Positions 49,425-57,535 of a stretch of DNA of 64,000 bases are shown here, piece after piece (positions within the stretch are counted from its first letter, which is position 1; the number at the start of each line of letters is the position of its first letter). The position numbers and the translations under genes are program-made. The DNA is taken from contig CABUOA010000001.1 of assembly GCA_902493145.1 (NCBI GenBank), positions 45,002 to 109,001 of the forward strand, read 5' to 3'. The notes beneath the pieces were generated by a model that was given only the letters and a program-made list of their open reading frames with translations, made no database searches and was not told the origin of the DNA. The DNA is from an uncultured Collinsella sp. (GTDB taxonomy: Bacteria > Actinomycetota > Coriobacteriia > Coriobacteriales > Coriobacteriaceae).

Positions 49425-49799
49425 TTGGCCCGTATTAATGGTGTCGACCTCCCGCGTGAGAAGCGCGTTGAGATCGGTCTGACCTACATTTACGGCATCG
49501 GCCGCACCACTGCGACGAAGATCTGCGTCGAGTGCAACGTTAACGTGGATACGCGCGTTAAGGACCTCACCGAGGATGAGGTTAACGCCATCCGCGATTA
49601 TATCGATAAGAACCAGATCATGGTTGAGGGTGACCTCCGCCGTGAGCGCAACCAGAACGTCAAGCGCCTTATGGACATCGGCTGCAACCGCGGCCTTCGT
49701 CACCGCAAGGGCCTCCCGGTCCGCGGCCAGCGCACCCACACTAACGCTCGTACCCGCAAGGGCCCGAAGCGTCAGATCGGTGCTAAGAAGAAGAAATAA
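49425..49799 (+). CDS. rpsM: 30S ribosomal protein S13
   Basis: 124 residues, TTG start with GAGAGGAGAC upstream. ARINGVDLPREKRVEIGLTY and the C-terminal GLPVRGQRTHTNARTRKGPK with a basic tail. It contacts the P-site tRNA and bridges the subunits. Confidence 0.97.
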   Translation: MARINGVDLPREKRVEIGLTYIYGIGRTTATKICVECNVNVDTRVKDLTEDEVNAIRDYIDKNQIMVEGDLRRERNQNVKRLMDIGCNRGLRHRKGLPVRGQRTHTNARTRKGPKRQIGAKKKK

Positions 49800-49813
49800 G
49801 GAGCGCTAGATAG

Positions 49814-50218
49814 ATGGCTACTGCTAAGAAGAACGTTCGCGCTGCCCGTCTGAAGCGCGCGGACCGTAAGAACATTTCCGTGGGCCAGGCTCACATTCGT
49901 TCTACGTTCAACAACACGATCGTTTCGATCACCGATCCCCAGGGCAACGTCATTTCCTGGAAGTCGGCTGGCCAGGTGGGCTTCAAGGGCTCCCGTAAGT
50001 CCACGCCGTTCGCTGCCCAGATGGCTGCCGAGGCTGCTGCCAAGCAGGCCATGGAGCACGGTATGAAGAAGGTTTCCGTCTTCGTCAAGGGCCCCGGCTC
50101 CGGTCGTGAGACCGCCATCCGCTCCCTCCAGGCTGCTGGCCTCGAGGTCTCGAGCATCCAGGACAAGACCCCCATCCCGCACAACGGCTGCCGCCCCAAG
50201 AAGCGTCGCCGCGTGTAA
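49814..50218 (+). CDS. rpsK: 30S ribosomal protein S11
   Basis: 134 residues. STFNNTIVSITDPQGNVISW and the C-terminal DKTPIPHNGCRPKKRRRV are signature regions. It is located in the 30S platform near the mRNA exit. It is 14 bp after rpsM. Confidence 0.97.
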   Translation: MATAKKNVRAARLKRADRKNISVGQAHIRSTFNNTIVSITDPQGNVISWKSAGQVGFKGSRKSTPFAAQMAAEAAAKQAMEHGMKKVSVFVKGPGSGRETAIRSLQAAGLEVSSIQDKTPIPHNGCRPKKRRRV

Positions 50219-50237
50219 CTGAAAGGATCGTATCAAT

Positions 50238-50834
50238 ATGGCAATCGACAGGACTCCTGTTCTTAAGCGCTGCCGTCAGCTCGGGATCGATCCCGCTGAG
50301 CTCGGTTACAGCAGCAAGAAGGAATCTATCCGTCAGCCCAAGCGCCGTCGCAAGGAATCTGAGTACGGCATGCAGCTGCGCGAGAAGCAGAAGGTCAAGT
50401 TCATCTATGGCGTTCTGGAGAAGCAGTTCCACGGCTACTTCAACAAGGCCCGCAAGATGAACGGCGTCACCGGTGAGAACCTCATGATCATCCTTGAGTC
50501 TCGCCTCGACAACGTCGTCTTCCGTCTTGGCTTCGCCCGCACCCGCAAAGAGGCTCGTCAGTCCGTCCGTCACGGTCACTTCACCGTGAACGGCAAGCGC
50601 GTGGACATCCCGTCCTACCGCGTCAAGGCCGGCGACGTCGTCGCTGTCGGCGAGAAGTTCCGTGACCTCCTCCCCATCAAGGAGGCTCTGATTTCCTCCG
50701 AGCGCTTTGAGGTCCCTGGCTGGCTCGAGGTCGATATCGAGAAGCTGTCTGGTAACGTGCTCGCTCTGCCGACGCGTGAGCAGATCAGCGGTGATATCAA
50801 CGAGCAGCTCATCGTCGAGCTCTACTCTAAGTAG
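50238..50834 (+). CDS. rpsD: 30S ribosomal protein S4
   Basis: 198 residues. The S4 RNA-binding domain is at RLDNVVFRLGFARTRKEARQ and HGHFTVNGKRVDIPSYRVKA. The N-terminus has one Cys, so it is not the four-Cys zinc form. It is a primary 16S-binding protein; in E. coli it represses the alpha operon. It starts 19 bp after rpsK. Confidence 0.97.
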   Translation: MAIDRTPVLKRCRQLGIDPAELGYSSKKESIRQPKRRRKESEYGMQLREKQKVKFIYGVLEKQFHGYFNKARKMNGVTGENLMIILESRLDNVVFRLGFARTRKEARQSVRHGHFTVNGKRVDIPSYRVKAGDVVAVGEKFRDLLPIKEALISSERFEVPGWLEVDIEKLSGNVLALPTREQISGDINEQLIVELYSK

Positions 50835-50866
50835 TCCATCCGGGCTGCTGAGGCTGGAGGTAATAC

Positions 50867-51808
50867 ATGTCAGAATTCATTAGGCCTCAGGTTCAGGTCG
50901 AAGAGATCAACGAGACGTCTGCTCGTGTCTCCGTCGAGCCGCTCGAGCGTGGCTACGGCGATACGCTGGGTAACTCCCTTCGTCGCGTACTTCTGTCCTC
51001 GCTCGAGGGTGCCGCCGTCGAGGCTATTCAGATCGATGGTGCACAGCACGAGTTCATGACCATCCCTAACATGGTCGAGGATGTCACCGACATCGTCCTG
51101 AATGTCAAGGGTCTTGTCTTCAGGGCTCTCGGCACGACCGACGAGGCGACCGCCACCATCTCGGTTGACGGCCCCTGCGAGGTCACCGGTGCGGACTTCT
51201 TTATTCCGTCCGAGTTTGAGCTGGTCAACCCCGAGCAGCACATCGCTACGCTCACCGAGGGTGGCCATCTCACCATGAGCATGCGCATCGGCTATGGCCG
51301 CGGCTATGTCTCTGGCGAGGCTAACAAGCGCGACAACGATCCCATCGGTGTGATCCACGTCGACTCGCTGTACTCGCCGGTGTCCCGTTGCGCCAAGCTC
51401 GTTGAGGCTTGCCGTGTCGGTCAGCACACCGACTACGACCGCCTTGTCCTCGAGATCGAGACCAACGGCTCCATCGCTCCGCGCGACGCCGTGGTCCAGG
51501 CTGCCAATATCATCAACCAGCATATGGCTGCCTTTATGAACCTTGCCGAGACCCCCGAGGTCGAGGAGGAGGCTTCGATCTTCGCTCCCGAGGTCACCAA
51601 CGACAACGCCGAGCTGGACAAGCAGATCGAGGATCTGGACCTTTCCGTCCGTTCCTACAACTGCCTTAAGCGCGCCAGCATTCACTCGGTCCGTCAACTC
51701 GTTGAGTTCTCGGAGAACGATCTGCTCAACATCCGTAACTTCGGTGTTAAGTCGATCGAGGAAGTGAAGGACAAGCTTGAGTCCATGGGCCTGAGCCTGA
51801 AGGCTTAA
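50867..51808 (+). CDS. rpoA: DNA-directed RNA polymerase subunit alpha
   Basis: 313 residues. The alpha-NTD has EPLERGYGDTLGNSLRRVLL (dimerisation and assembly), and the alpha-CTD has LDLSVRSYNCLKRASIHSVR and LLNIRNFGVKSIEEVKDKLE (UP-element and activator contacts). Strong GGAGGT site. It lies between rpsD and rplQ as in the alpha operon. Confidence 0.98.
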   Translation: MSEFIRPQVQVEEINETSARVSVEPLERGYGDTLGNSLRRVLLSSLEGAAVEAIQIDGAQHEFMTIPNMVEDVTDIVLNVKGLVFRALGTTDEATATISVDGPCEVTGADFFIPSEFELVNPEQHIATLTEGGHLTMSMRIGYGRGYVSGEANKRDNDPIGVIHVDSLYSPVSRCAKLVEACRVGQHTDYDRLVLEIETNGSIAPRDAVVQAANIINQHMAAFMNLAETPEVEEEASIFAPEVTNDNAELDKQIEDLDLSVRSYNCLKRASIHSVRQLVEFSENDLLNIRNFGVKSIEEVKDKLESMGLSLKA

Positions 51809-51838
51809 TGCTTCGCATATTTGAGGAGAAACTAGACC

Positions 51839-52306
51839 ATGCGTCACAACGTTAAGAAGGGCCTGAAGCTCGGCACCGATGCGAGCCACACCAAGGCCAT
51901 GAAGAAGAGCCTTGCTAAGGCCCTCTTCGAGAACGACCGCATCAAGACCACCGAGACCCGTGCTAAGGCGCTGCGTTCGGTCGTCGACCCGATCATCACT
52001 TGGGCCAAGAAGGGCGACCTGCACTCTCGTCGTCTGGCTATCGCCAAGCTCGGCGATAAGCAGCTCGTTGCCGAGATTTTCGACAAGGCTGCTCAGGGCA
52101 TGTGGCAGGACCGCAACGGCGGTTACACCCGCATCATGAAGCTCGGTAACCGTAAGGGCGACAACGCTCCCATCGTTATCATGGAGCTCGTCACCGAGCC
52201 TTGCACGCCTAAGGCCAAGAAGGCTGCTCCGGCCCCCAAGAAGGCCGCTGCTCCCAAGAAGGTCGAGGCTGTCGAGGAGACCGCTGCCGAGGAGAGCGCT
52301 GAGTAG
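51839..52306 (+). CDS. rplQ: 50S ribosomal protein L17 with C-terminal extension
   Basis: 155 residues. The L17 core covers about 1-118 (LKLGTDASHTKAMKKSLAKA; RLAIAKLGDKQLVAEIF; PIVIMELV). The last 36 residues are a Lys/Ala/Pro- then Glu/Ala-rich tail (KAAPAPKKAAAPKKVEAVEE) beyond the common core. Such tails occur in actinobacterial L17 and are probably disordered. It is last gene before the ribosomal terminator. Confidence 0.96.
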   Translation: MRHNVKKGLKLGTDASHTKAMKKSLAKALFENDRIKTTETRAKALRSVVDPIITWAKKGDLHSRRLAIAKLGDKQLVAEIFDKAAQGMWQDRNGGYTRIMKLGNRKGDNAPIVIMELVTEPCTPKAKKAAPAPKKAAAPKKVEAVEETAAEESAE

Positions 52307-52332
52307 ACATTCCGTCTGCATAGGCTATATTC

Positions 52333-52363
52333 GAGGGGTACGTTCGCGTACCCCTCTTTTTTT
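52333..52363 (+). terminator. Rho-independent terminator of the ribosomal operon
   Basis: GAGGGGTAC / GTACCCCTC stem with a 6-base loop and a T7 run. Confidence 0.95.
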
Positions 52364-52398
52364 GTCGCGATACCGTTGCTTGTTTGTTGGGAGCGTCC

Positions 52399-53223
52399 AT
52401 GACTGCGCCGTCTGATTTCAATTCGATTTCCGAGCTTGACGCCACACTCGTATTTCGCGTGGCCTATGATGGCTCGTCGTATAGCGGATTTGCCGAGCAG
52501 CCGGGACAGACGACGGTTGCGGGTGAGCTACGTCGAGCCATCGAGACGCTGCTTCGCCGTCCGGTCGATCTGACGTGCGCTGGGCGTACCGATGCCGGCG
52601 TGCATGCCGTGGCTCAGTACATCAGCGTGCCCGTAACGGACGCTGAGTTCGCTTGTACGCGCCGTAGGTGGCTGCGGGCTATGGATGCCCTGCTGCCCAA
52701 AGATATCGCCATTAACGAGGTCTACAAGGCCCGTAAAGGCTTTTCTGCGCGTTTTGACGCGCGTTCCCGTACGTATACATACCGCATTGCTGATCGAGAT
52801 GCGCGCCCTGTGCTGTCCCGCGGTGCCGTGTGGTGGCATCGCTATCCCTTGGATGTTGAGGCTATGTCTGCTGCCTGCCCCGCACTGCTGGGCGAGCAGG
52901 ACTTTAAAAGCTTTTGCAAGGTCGCTTCGGCCGTTGGCAAGCCCACGCATCGCTGCGTGATGCGTGCCGAATTTGGCCATGAGGTTGCGTTTGGCGAGGA
53001 CATCCTGACGTTCACCATCGAGGGCAATGCGTTTCTGCATTCGATGGTCCGTACGATCGTGGGCACGCTTGTCGAGATTGGCATGCATCGCCGTGAACCC
53101 GAGTGGATGCGCGAGGTTATCGATGCTTGCGACCGTACCGCTGCGGGCCCCACGGCTCCTGCCTGCGGCCTTACGTTTATGGGCGTGGATTACGATCCCG
53201 CCGAGCTTGTCGTGCTCGACTAG
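52399..53223 (+). CDS. truA: tRNA pseudouridine(38-40) synthase TruA
   Basis: 274 residues. FRVAYDGSSYSGFAEQPGQT opens the catalytic fold; the catalytic Asp is in CAGRTDAGVHAVAQ. The C-terminal FLHSMVRTIVGTLVEIG block is typical. It modifies positions 38-40 of the tRNA anticodon arm. ATG 52399 is preceded by TTGGGAG. It follows rplQ as in many Gram-positive genomes but is separated by a terminator. Confidence 0.95.
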   Translation: MTAPSDFNSISELDATLVFRVAYDGSSYSGFAEQPGQTTVAGELRRAIETLLRRPVDLTCAGRTDAGVHAVAQYISVPVTDAEFACTRRRWLRAMDALLPKDIAINEVYKARKGFSARFDARSRTYTYRIADRDARPVLSRGAVWWHRYPLDVEAMSAACPALLGEQDFKSFCKVASAVGKPTHRCVMRAEFGHEVAFGEDILTFTIEGNAFLHSMVRTIVGTLVEIGMHRREPEWMREVIDACDRTAAGPTAPACGLTFMGVDYDPAELVVLD

Positions 53224-53384
53224 GGGAGGGCTCGACGTGTCGTGCGTCGACACCTGTCATCTGTGGGCTGCGCGTGTGCAACATCTGTTCTTGGCGTGCA
53301 ATGCAACCGGTGTCTCATTGCTTTTATTGCCGGGGTGTACCATGAACCACGGTTTGATTCATTGCTGTCGAGAGGACGGATAAT

Positions 53385-54425
53385 TTGGTTCGACGTGGCT
53401 CGCATCCGCGACTTTCGGTGATCCTTGTGGTAGAAGGTTCGCCCAGCTATGCGATGCGTGCGCTCGAGAGTATCCAGAACCAAGACCTCTACGATTTGCA
53501 GATTGTCGTTGTCTGTCGCGATACTGCGCCCGGTGTGCGCCATTCGCTTCAAGTTGCTGCCGACAGGGACATCCATATTGATTTGATTGACGTCGAGGAC
53601 GCGACGCGCGGCGCGTGTCTTCGTGCCGGTTTTGCTGCCTCGCGCGGCTCTCAAATCATCGCCATGAACGCCGATGAGTGGTTTGCTCCGCAATCACTTT
53701 CCAAGATGGTCGATATCGCGTGCGATACTGCGGCAGACATAGTGTTCCCCACGGTGTCGCTCGACCGCTATGATGCACATCGAGAGCGCCATTCGCGCGT
53801 CTTGGATGCTACTCATATTTCCATTGATAGCAAATCTTCGATGGTGGCCGGGCTGCCTCAGTTGATTTTGGGCGGCTTGGTTGCTCAAGTCTCTGGCGTG
53901 ATGTATAGTCGTCCGCTGTTTGAGGCATGCCTTTTGTGCGACAAGGCGTTTCGCACAGTTGGGTTTATGGCATGCGCGCTCTCGCAGGCGCAGCGCGTCT
54001 CCGGATGCGGCGACGCTTGTTTCCACGCGGTGGCGCCTAAGCTTGCAGATGCCTTTGATCCCACCATGTATGCCAAGGTATCCGATGACACCCGAGCGCT
54101 CGACGAGCTTGCGGACTCACTCTCGGAAGCAGATAGCGGTGGTCGGCTCAAGCTGGCAAGCCAAAAGTTCTACTTTGCCGGACTGGTCGCCTGCATCGAG
54201 AATTTGTGTCTGAGCCCGCATGGGGTGTCGTCAATCGAGCGTTCCGCCCGCATGCGTGATATGCTCGAGGCGCCTCGAACCCGTCAAATGGTCGCCGCGC
54301 TCAAGGATAACCATCGGGGGCTCGGTCTGTTGTTTGGGCCGATCGCCAGCGCCAAGCCCGCGCGTTGCGTGATGTGTACGCATCTGGCAGCTTTTCTTAA
54401 CCGGACGGGCGCAAAAACCGCCTAA
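53385..54425 (+). CDS. Glycosyltransferase family 2-like protein
   Basis: 346 residues, TTG start with GAGGA upstream. The N-terminal GT-A start PRLSVILVVEGSPSYAMRAL then SIQNQDLYDLQIVVVCRD, and IIAMNADEWFAPQSL in the position of the metal-binding D-x-D (A-D-E here). The usual second acidic motif is not obvious and the C-terminal half is unrecognised, so activity is uncertain. There are no membrane spans. It stands alone between truA and argR. Confidence 0.65.
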   Translation: MVRRGSHPRLSVILVVEGSPSYAMRALESIQNQDLYDLQIVVVCRDTAPGVRHSLQVAADRDIHIDLIDVEDATRGACLRAGFAASRGSQIIAMNADEWFAPQSLSKMVDIACDTAADIVFPTVSLDRYDAHRERHSRVLDATHISIDSKSSMVAGLPQLILGGLVAQVSGVMYSRPLFEACLLCDKAFRTVGFMACALSQAQRVSGCGDACFHAVAPKLADAFDPTMYAKVSDDTRALDELADSLSEADSGGRLKLASQKFYFAGLVACIENLCLSPHGVSSIERSARMRDMLEAPRTRQMVAALKDNHRGLGLLFGPIASAKPARCVMCTHLAAFLNRTGAKTA

Positions 54426-54557
54426 ACGGCTCATTACGAAACAAATTTGCATAGAATTGTTTCGAAATGCGTTCTTATACACAAAAGCCTTCAAATAGCG
54501 TTAAACTATTCAATCACTGATTGATTGTCTCCGCCATCTTTTGGAGTGAGGGTTTGT

Positions 54558-54995
54558 ATGGCTAAAAAACGCAATGGGCGCCAGGATGCCATTAGAGATA
54601 TTGTGCGCAATAAGGACGTCCGCACGCAGCGTGTGCTGGTCGATGAGCTCCGTGCTATGGGCTTTGATTGCACGCAGGCGACTGTCTCTCGCGATATTGC
54701 CGATATGGGGCTGCGTAAGCTCCCTGAGGGCATCTATGTTCTGTCAGAGGACCTGCACCTGCAGCGCATGGTTTCCGAGCTCGTAACGGGCGTTCTGCGT
54801 ACCGATAATCTGGTTATGATCAAGGCTCAGCCTGGCACGGCTTCCGGCATCGCCGCCGCCGTTGATGCGGCAGAGTTGCCCGATGTGCTTGGCTCGCTTG
54901 CCGGCAACGATACGATTTTGGTTATTGCCCAGACGGCCGAGGACGGCGAGCGTCTCGAGGCGCTGATCAATAAGCTGAGCAATTCTCGCAAGTAG
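54558..54995 (+). CDS. argR: Arginine repressor ArgR
   Basis: 145 residues. The N-terminal winged HTH has RTQRVLVDELRAMGFDCTQA then TVSRDIADMGL; the C-terminal hexamerisation and arginine-binding domain has GTASGIAAAVDAAELPDVLG and GNDTILVIA. The ATG at 54558 with GGAGTGAGGG is chosen over an earlier ATG. No arginine gene is adjacent. The AT-rich 130 bp upstream may hold its promoter and ARG boxes, which I cannot place with confidence. Confidence 0.92.
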   Translation: MAKKRNGRQDAIRDIVRNKDVRTQRVLVDELRAMGFDCTQATVSRDIADMGLRKLPEGIYVLSEDLHLQRMVSELVTGVLRTDNLVMIKAQPGTASGIAAAVDAAELPDVLGSLAGNDTILVIAQTAEDGERLEALINKLSNSRK

Positions 54996-55047
54996 GCGTG
55001 CGGGTCGTGCGCTCGGCACTGCGTGCGCTTACATAGTGGCTTGTAAG

Positions 55048-55080
55048 GGGTATCGACGTTGGTCGGTACCCCCTTTTTTG
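55048..55080 (+). terminator. Rho-independent terminator after argR
   Basis: GGGGTATCGAC / GGTCGGTACCCC stem (one bulge) followed by a long T-run. Confidence 0.88.
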
Positions 55081-55116
55081 TTTGCTGGTATAACGACCGC
55101 CCAGTCGCTTCAAACT

Positions 55117-55155
55117 AAAAGGCCCCGAGCAGTTCAATAAGCTGCTCGGGGCCTT
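55117..55155. terminator. Terminator of the penicillin-binding protein gene
   Basis: AAGGCCCCGAGCAG / CTGCTCGGGGCCTT perfect 14-bp stem with a 9-base loop. On the minus strand it is followed by TT, so it serves the PBP gene; it also backs up the argR terminator. Confidence 0.88.
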
Positions 55156-55177
55156 GTTGGCTTTAGTCGCGTACTTC

Positions 55178-57373
55178 TTAGCCGACCGTATCGTCAGGCG
55201 TGGGCGAGGGGTCGGGAGTGGGCGTGGGCGTAGGCGTAGGCGTGCCGCCATCGCCGCCGGTCGAACCACCAGTGGAGCCGCCCGGCGAGCCACCGGTCGT
55301 ACCGGTGCCGCCGGTGGTGTCGCCGCCCGTGGTCTCGGTGGTCGTGGTCGTCGTGGTCGTCGTGGTGGTTTCCTCTTCCTCTTCGTCCTTGTCCTTGTCG
55401 TCGTTCTCCGACTTCTTGGTGTTGTTGGTGCCGTAGAACTTCCAGGCGCTGTTGTTCTTGTAGGTGGGCGCCGTTCCGGTCGCAAACTCCTCGCGCTCGG
55501 TACCGGTCAGAACGGTGTTCATAAACCGCTTAAAGACAGGCAGGTTGGTGCTGTCGCCCAGCAGGTCCGTGCCGTACTTTTGGATGGGGATCTCGCCCGC
55601 GGAATAGCCGGTCCACAGGGCGCACGCCAGCTGCGGGGTATAGCCGCAGAACCACAGGTTGGTGGTGTTGTCGGTGGTGCCCGTCTTGCCGGCATAGGGC
55701 TGGTTGACACTCAGGGCGCCGGCAGCACCCGTACCGCTGCCCTTCATGACGCCGGACAGAACATCGGTGACCGCGGCGGCCTCGCCCTCGGTAAGCACCT
55801 GTGAGGGATTGTCGGTGTGCTGGTACAGCACCGAACCGGTACGAGAATCAATCTCGGTGATGGCGATCGGCTGGCGATAGTAGCCGCCGTTGGCAAACGT
55901 CGCGTAGGCGGCGGCCATCTCGAGTGGCGAGATCGAGCCGGTGCCGAGCGTCATGACGGGAACGTCCTCGATGTTGTCCTTGGCGGGGTCGATGCCGAGC
56001 TTTTTGACGAGCGAGATGATCTTGCTGTTGCCGACGGCTTCCGCCACCTGGATGTAGCCGGTGTTGGAGGAGTATGCCGTCGCCTGCTTAAGCGTGATGT
56101 TGCCATAGCTCTGGTTGGCGTAATTTTGGACCTCAGTCGTGGTGCCCTTGGCCTTGAGCGGCGAGTTGCAGTTGAGGGTGACGTTGGGGTTCATGCCGTT
56201 TTGGATGGCAGTTGCCAGCGTAAAGGCCTTAAAGGTGGAGCCGACGGGACGCTTGGCCGTGGCATGGTTTACGTGGTTCTCGTCGGCGTTGTAGTCGTAG
56301 CCGCCCACCATGCACTTGATGTAGCCGGTCTTGGGGTCGACGACGACCATGCCCATGTCCAGGCCGTCAAGCGAGAGCGTGTCGAGCTGCTCGCGGACGG
56401 CATTCTCTGCCACCTGCTGCATCGTGGGGTCGATGGTGGTCTTGACGGTCAGGCCGCCCTTAAAGAGCACGTCGGTCGAGAACTCCTGTTCCAGCAGCTG
56501 CTTGACGTAGGAGACAAAGTAGGGCTGCGAGTAAACGTCGACGCCGCTGCCCGAGATTTCGGTCACGTTGAGGGTGATGGGCTCGGCCTGTGCGGCATCG
56601 TGCTCCTCCTGGGTGATGTGGCCCAGGCGCAGCATGTTGTCGAGAACCTTGTTGCGGCGAGACAGTGCCAGATCGGGATTGACCGTGGGGTCGTACTGCG
56701 AGGGCGAGTTGGGAAGGCCGATGAGTAGCGCGGCCTCGCTCAGGGTGAGGTCGGCGGCGCTCTTGGACAGATAGGTCTCGGCTGCGGCCTCGATGCCGTA
56801 GGCGCCGTGGCCGTAATAGATGGTGTTGAGGTACATCATGAGGATCTCGTCTTTGGAGTACATGTCCTCCATCTTGATGGCGATGTAGGCCTCGCGCACC
56901 TTACGCTCAATGGTCGAGTCGAATTGCTCCTCCTGCAGGATGGTGTTGCGCACAAGCTGCTGGGTGATCGTCGAGGCGCCTTCGTGTCCGCCGCCGAGGG
57001 TTGCCACCGCAGCACGCGCGATACCCCACAGGTCGATACCGCCGTGCTCGTAGAAGCGCTCGTCCTCGACGTCAACGGTGCCCTGCAGCACGTAGGGGGA
57101 GACCTCGTCCTTGGTGATGGACTTGCGGTTTTGCGTGTAGAAGCTCGCGATCTTGTTGCCGTTGCAGTCGACGATCTCGGTGGGCTCGCTCACCAGATAC
57201 GCGTTGGCGTCGGTGTAGTCGGGCAGATCGGACAGCCAGCGGTTGACGTTGCCGACCATGCCGATGCCAAACGCCACGCCCGCAATCAGCAGAAAGCCCA
57301 AAAACGAGAGCAGGATTATGGGCAGGGCGTGCGTCTTTGAACGGCTGTGTCCCTGTCGTTGGCGAGGACCCAT
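55178..57373 (-). CDS. Class A penicillin-binding protein (PBP1A-type) with low-complexity tail
   Basis: 731 residues from ATG 57373 (GGAGG seven bases upstream). A cytoplasmic basic start and one membrane span (IILLSFLGFLLIAGVAFGIG) are followed by a GT51 glycosyltransferase domain with the catalytic VEDERFYEHGGIDLWG and STITQQLVRN. The transpeptidase domain has SxxK in PVGSTFKAFT, SxN in YSSNTG and KTG in YAGKTGTTDN. The final about 90 residues are Lys/Asp/Glu, then a Thr run, Gly/Thr/Ser repeats and a Thr-Pro repeat (TPTPTPTPTPDPSPTPDD), extracellular and probably disordered. It makes and cross-links peptidoglycan. Confidence 0.94.
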   Translation of the reverse strand: MGPRQRQGHSRSKTHALPIILLSFLGFLLIAGVAFGIGMVGNVNRWLSDLPDYTDANAYLVSEPTEIVDCNGNKIASFYTQNRKSITKDEVSPYVLQGTVDVEDERFYEHGGIDLWGIARAAVATLGGGHEGASTITQQLVRNTILQEEQFDSTIERKVREAYIAIKMEDMYSKDEILMMYLNTIYYGHGAYGIEAAAETYLSKSAADLTLSEAALLIGLPNSPSQYDPTVNPDLALSRRNKVLDNMLRLGHITQEEHDAAQAEPITLNVTEISGSGVDVYSQPYFVSYVKQLLEQEFSTDVLFKGGLTVKTTIDPTMQQVAENAVREQLDTLSLDGLDMGMVVVDPKTGYIKCMVGGYDYNADENHVNHATAKRPVGSTFKAFTLATAIQNGMNPNVTLNCNSPLKAKGTTTEVQNYANQSYGNITLKQATAYSSNTGYIQVAEAVGNSKIISLVKKLGIDPAKDNIEDVPVMTLGTGSISPLEMAAAYATFANGGYYRQPIAITEIDSRTGSVLYQHTDNPSQVLTEGEAAAVTDVLSGVMKGSGTGAAGALSVNQPYAGKTGTTDNTTNLWFCGYTPQLACALWTGYSAGEIPIQKYGTDLLGDSTNLPVFKRFMNTVLTGTEREEFATGTAPTYKNNSAWKFYGTNNTKKSENDDKDKDEEEEETTTTTTTTTTTETTGGDTTGGTGTTGGSPGGSTGGSTGGDGGTPTPTPTPTPDPSPTPDDTVG

Positions 57374-57535
57374 ATATTGACCTCCAGGTATGTCGTGCCG
57401 GACGGTGGATGTGCCGTCGGGGCAGGATGGACATAAGTTATTACACGATAAACCAAACGGGGCGCGCGAGGCCTCGTGTATGCTGGAAGACGGCATTTTT
57501 CAGAGTGAATGCATACCTTGGTAAGGAGTTTGTCG

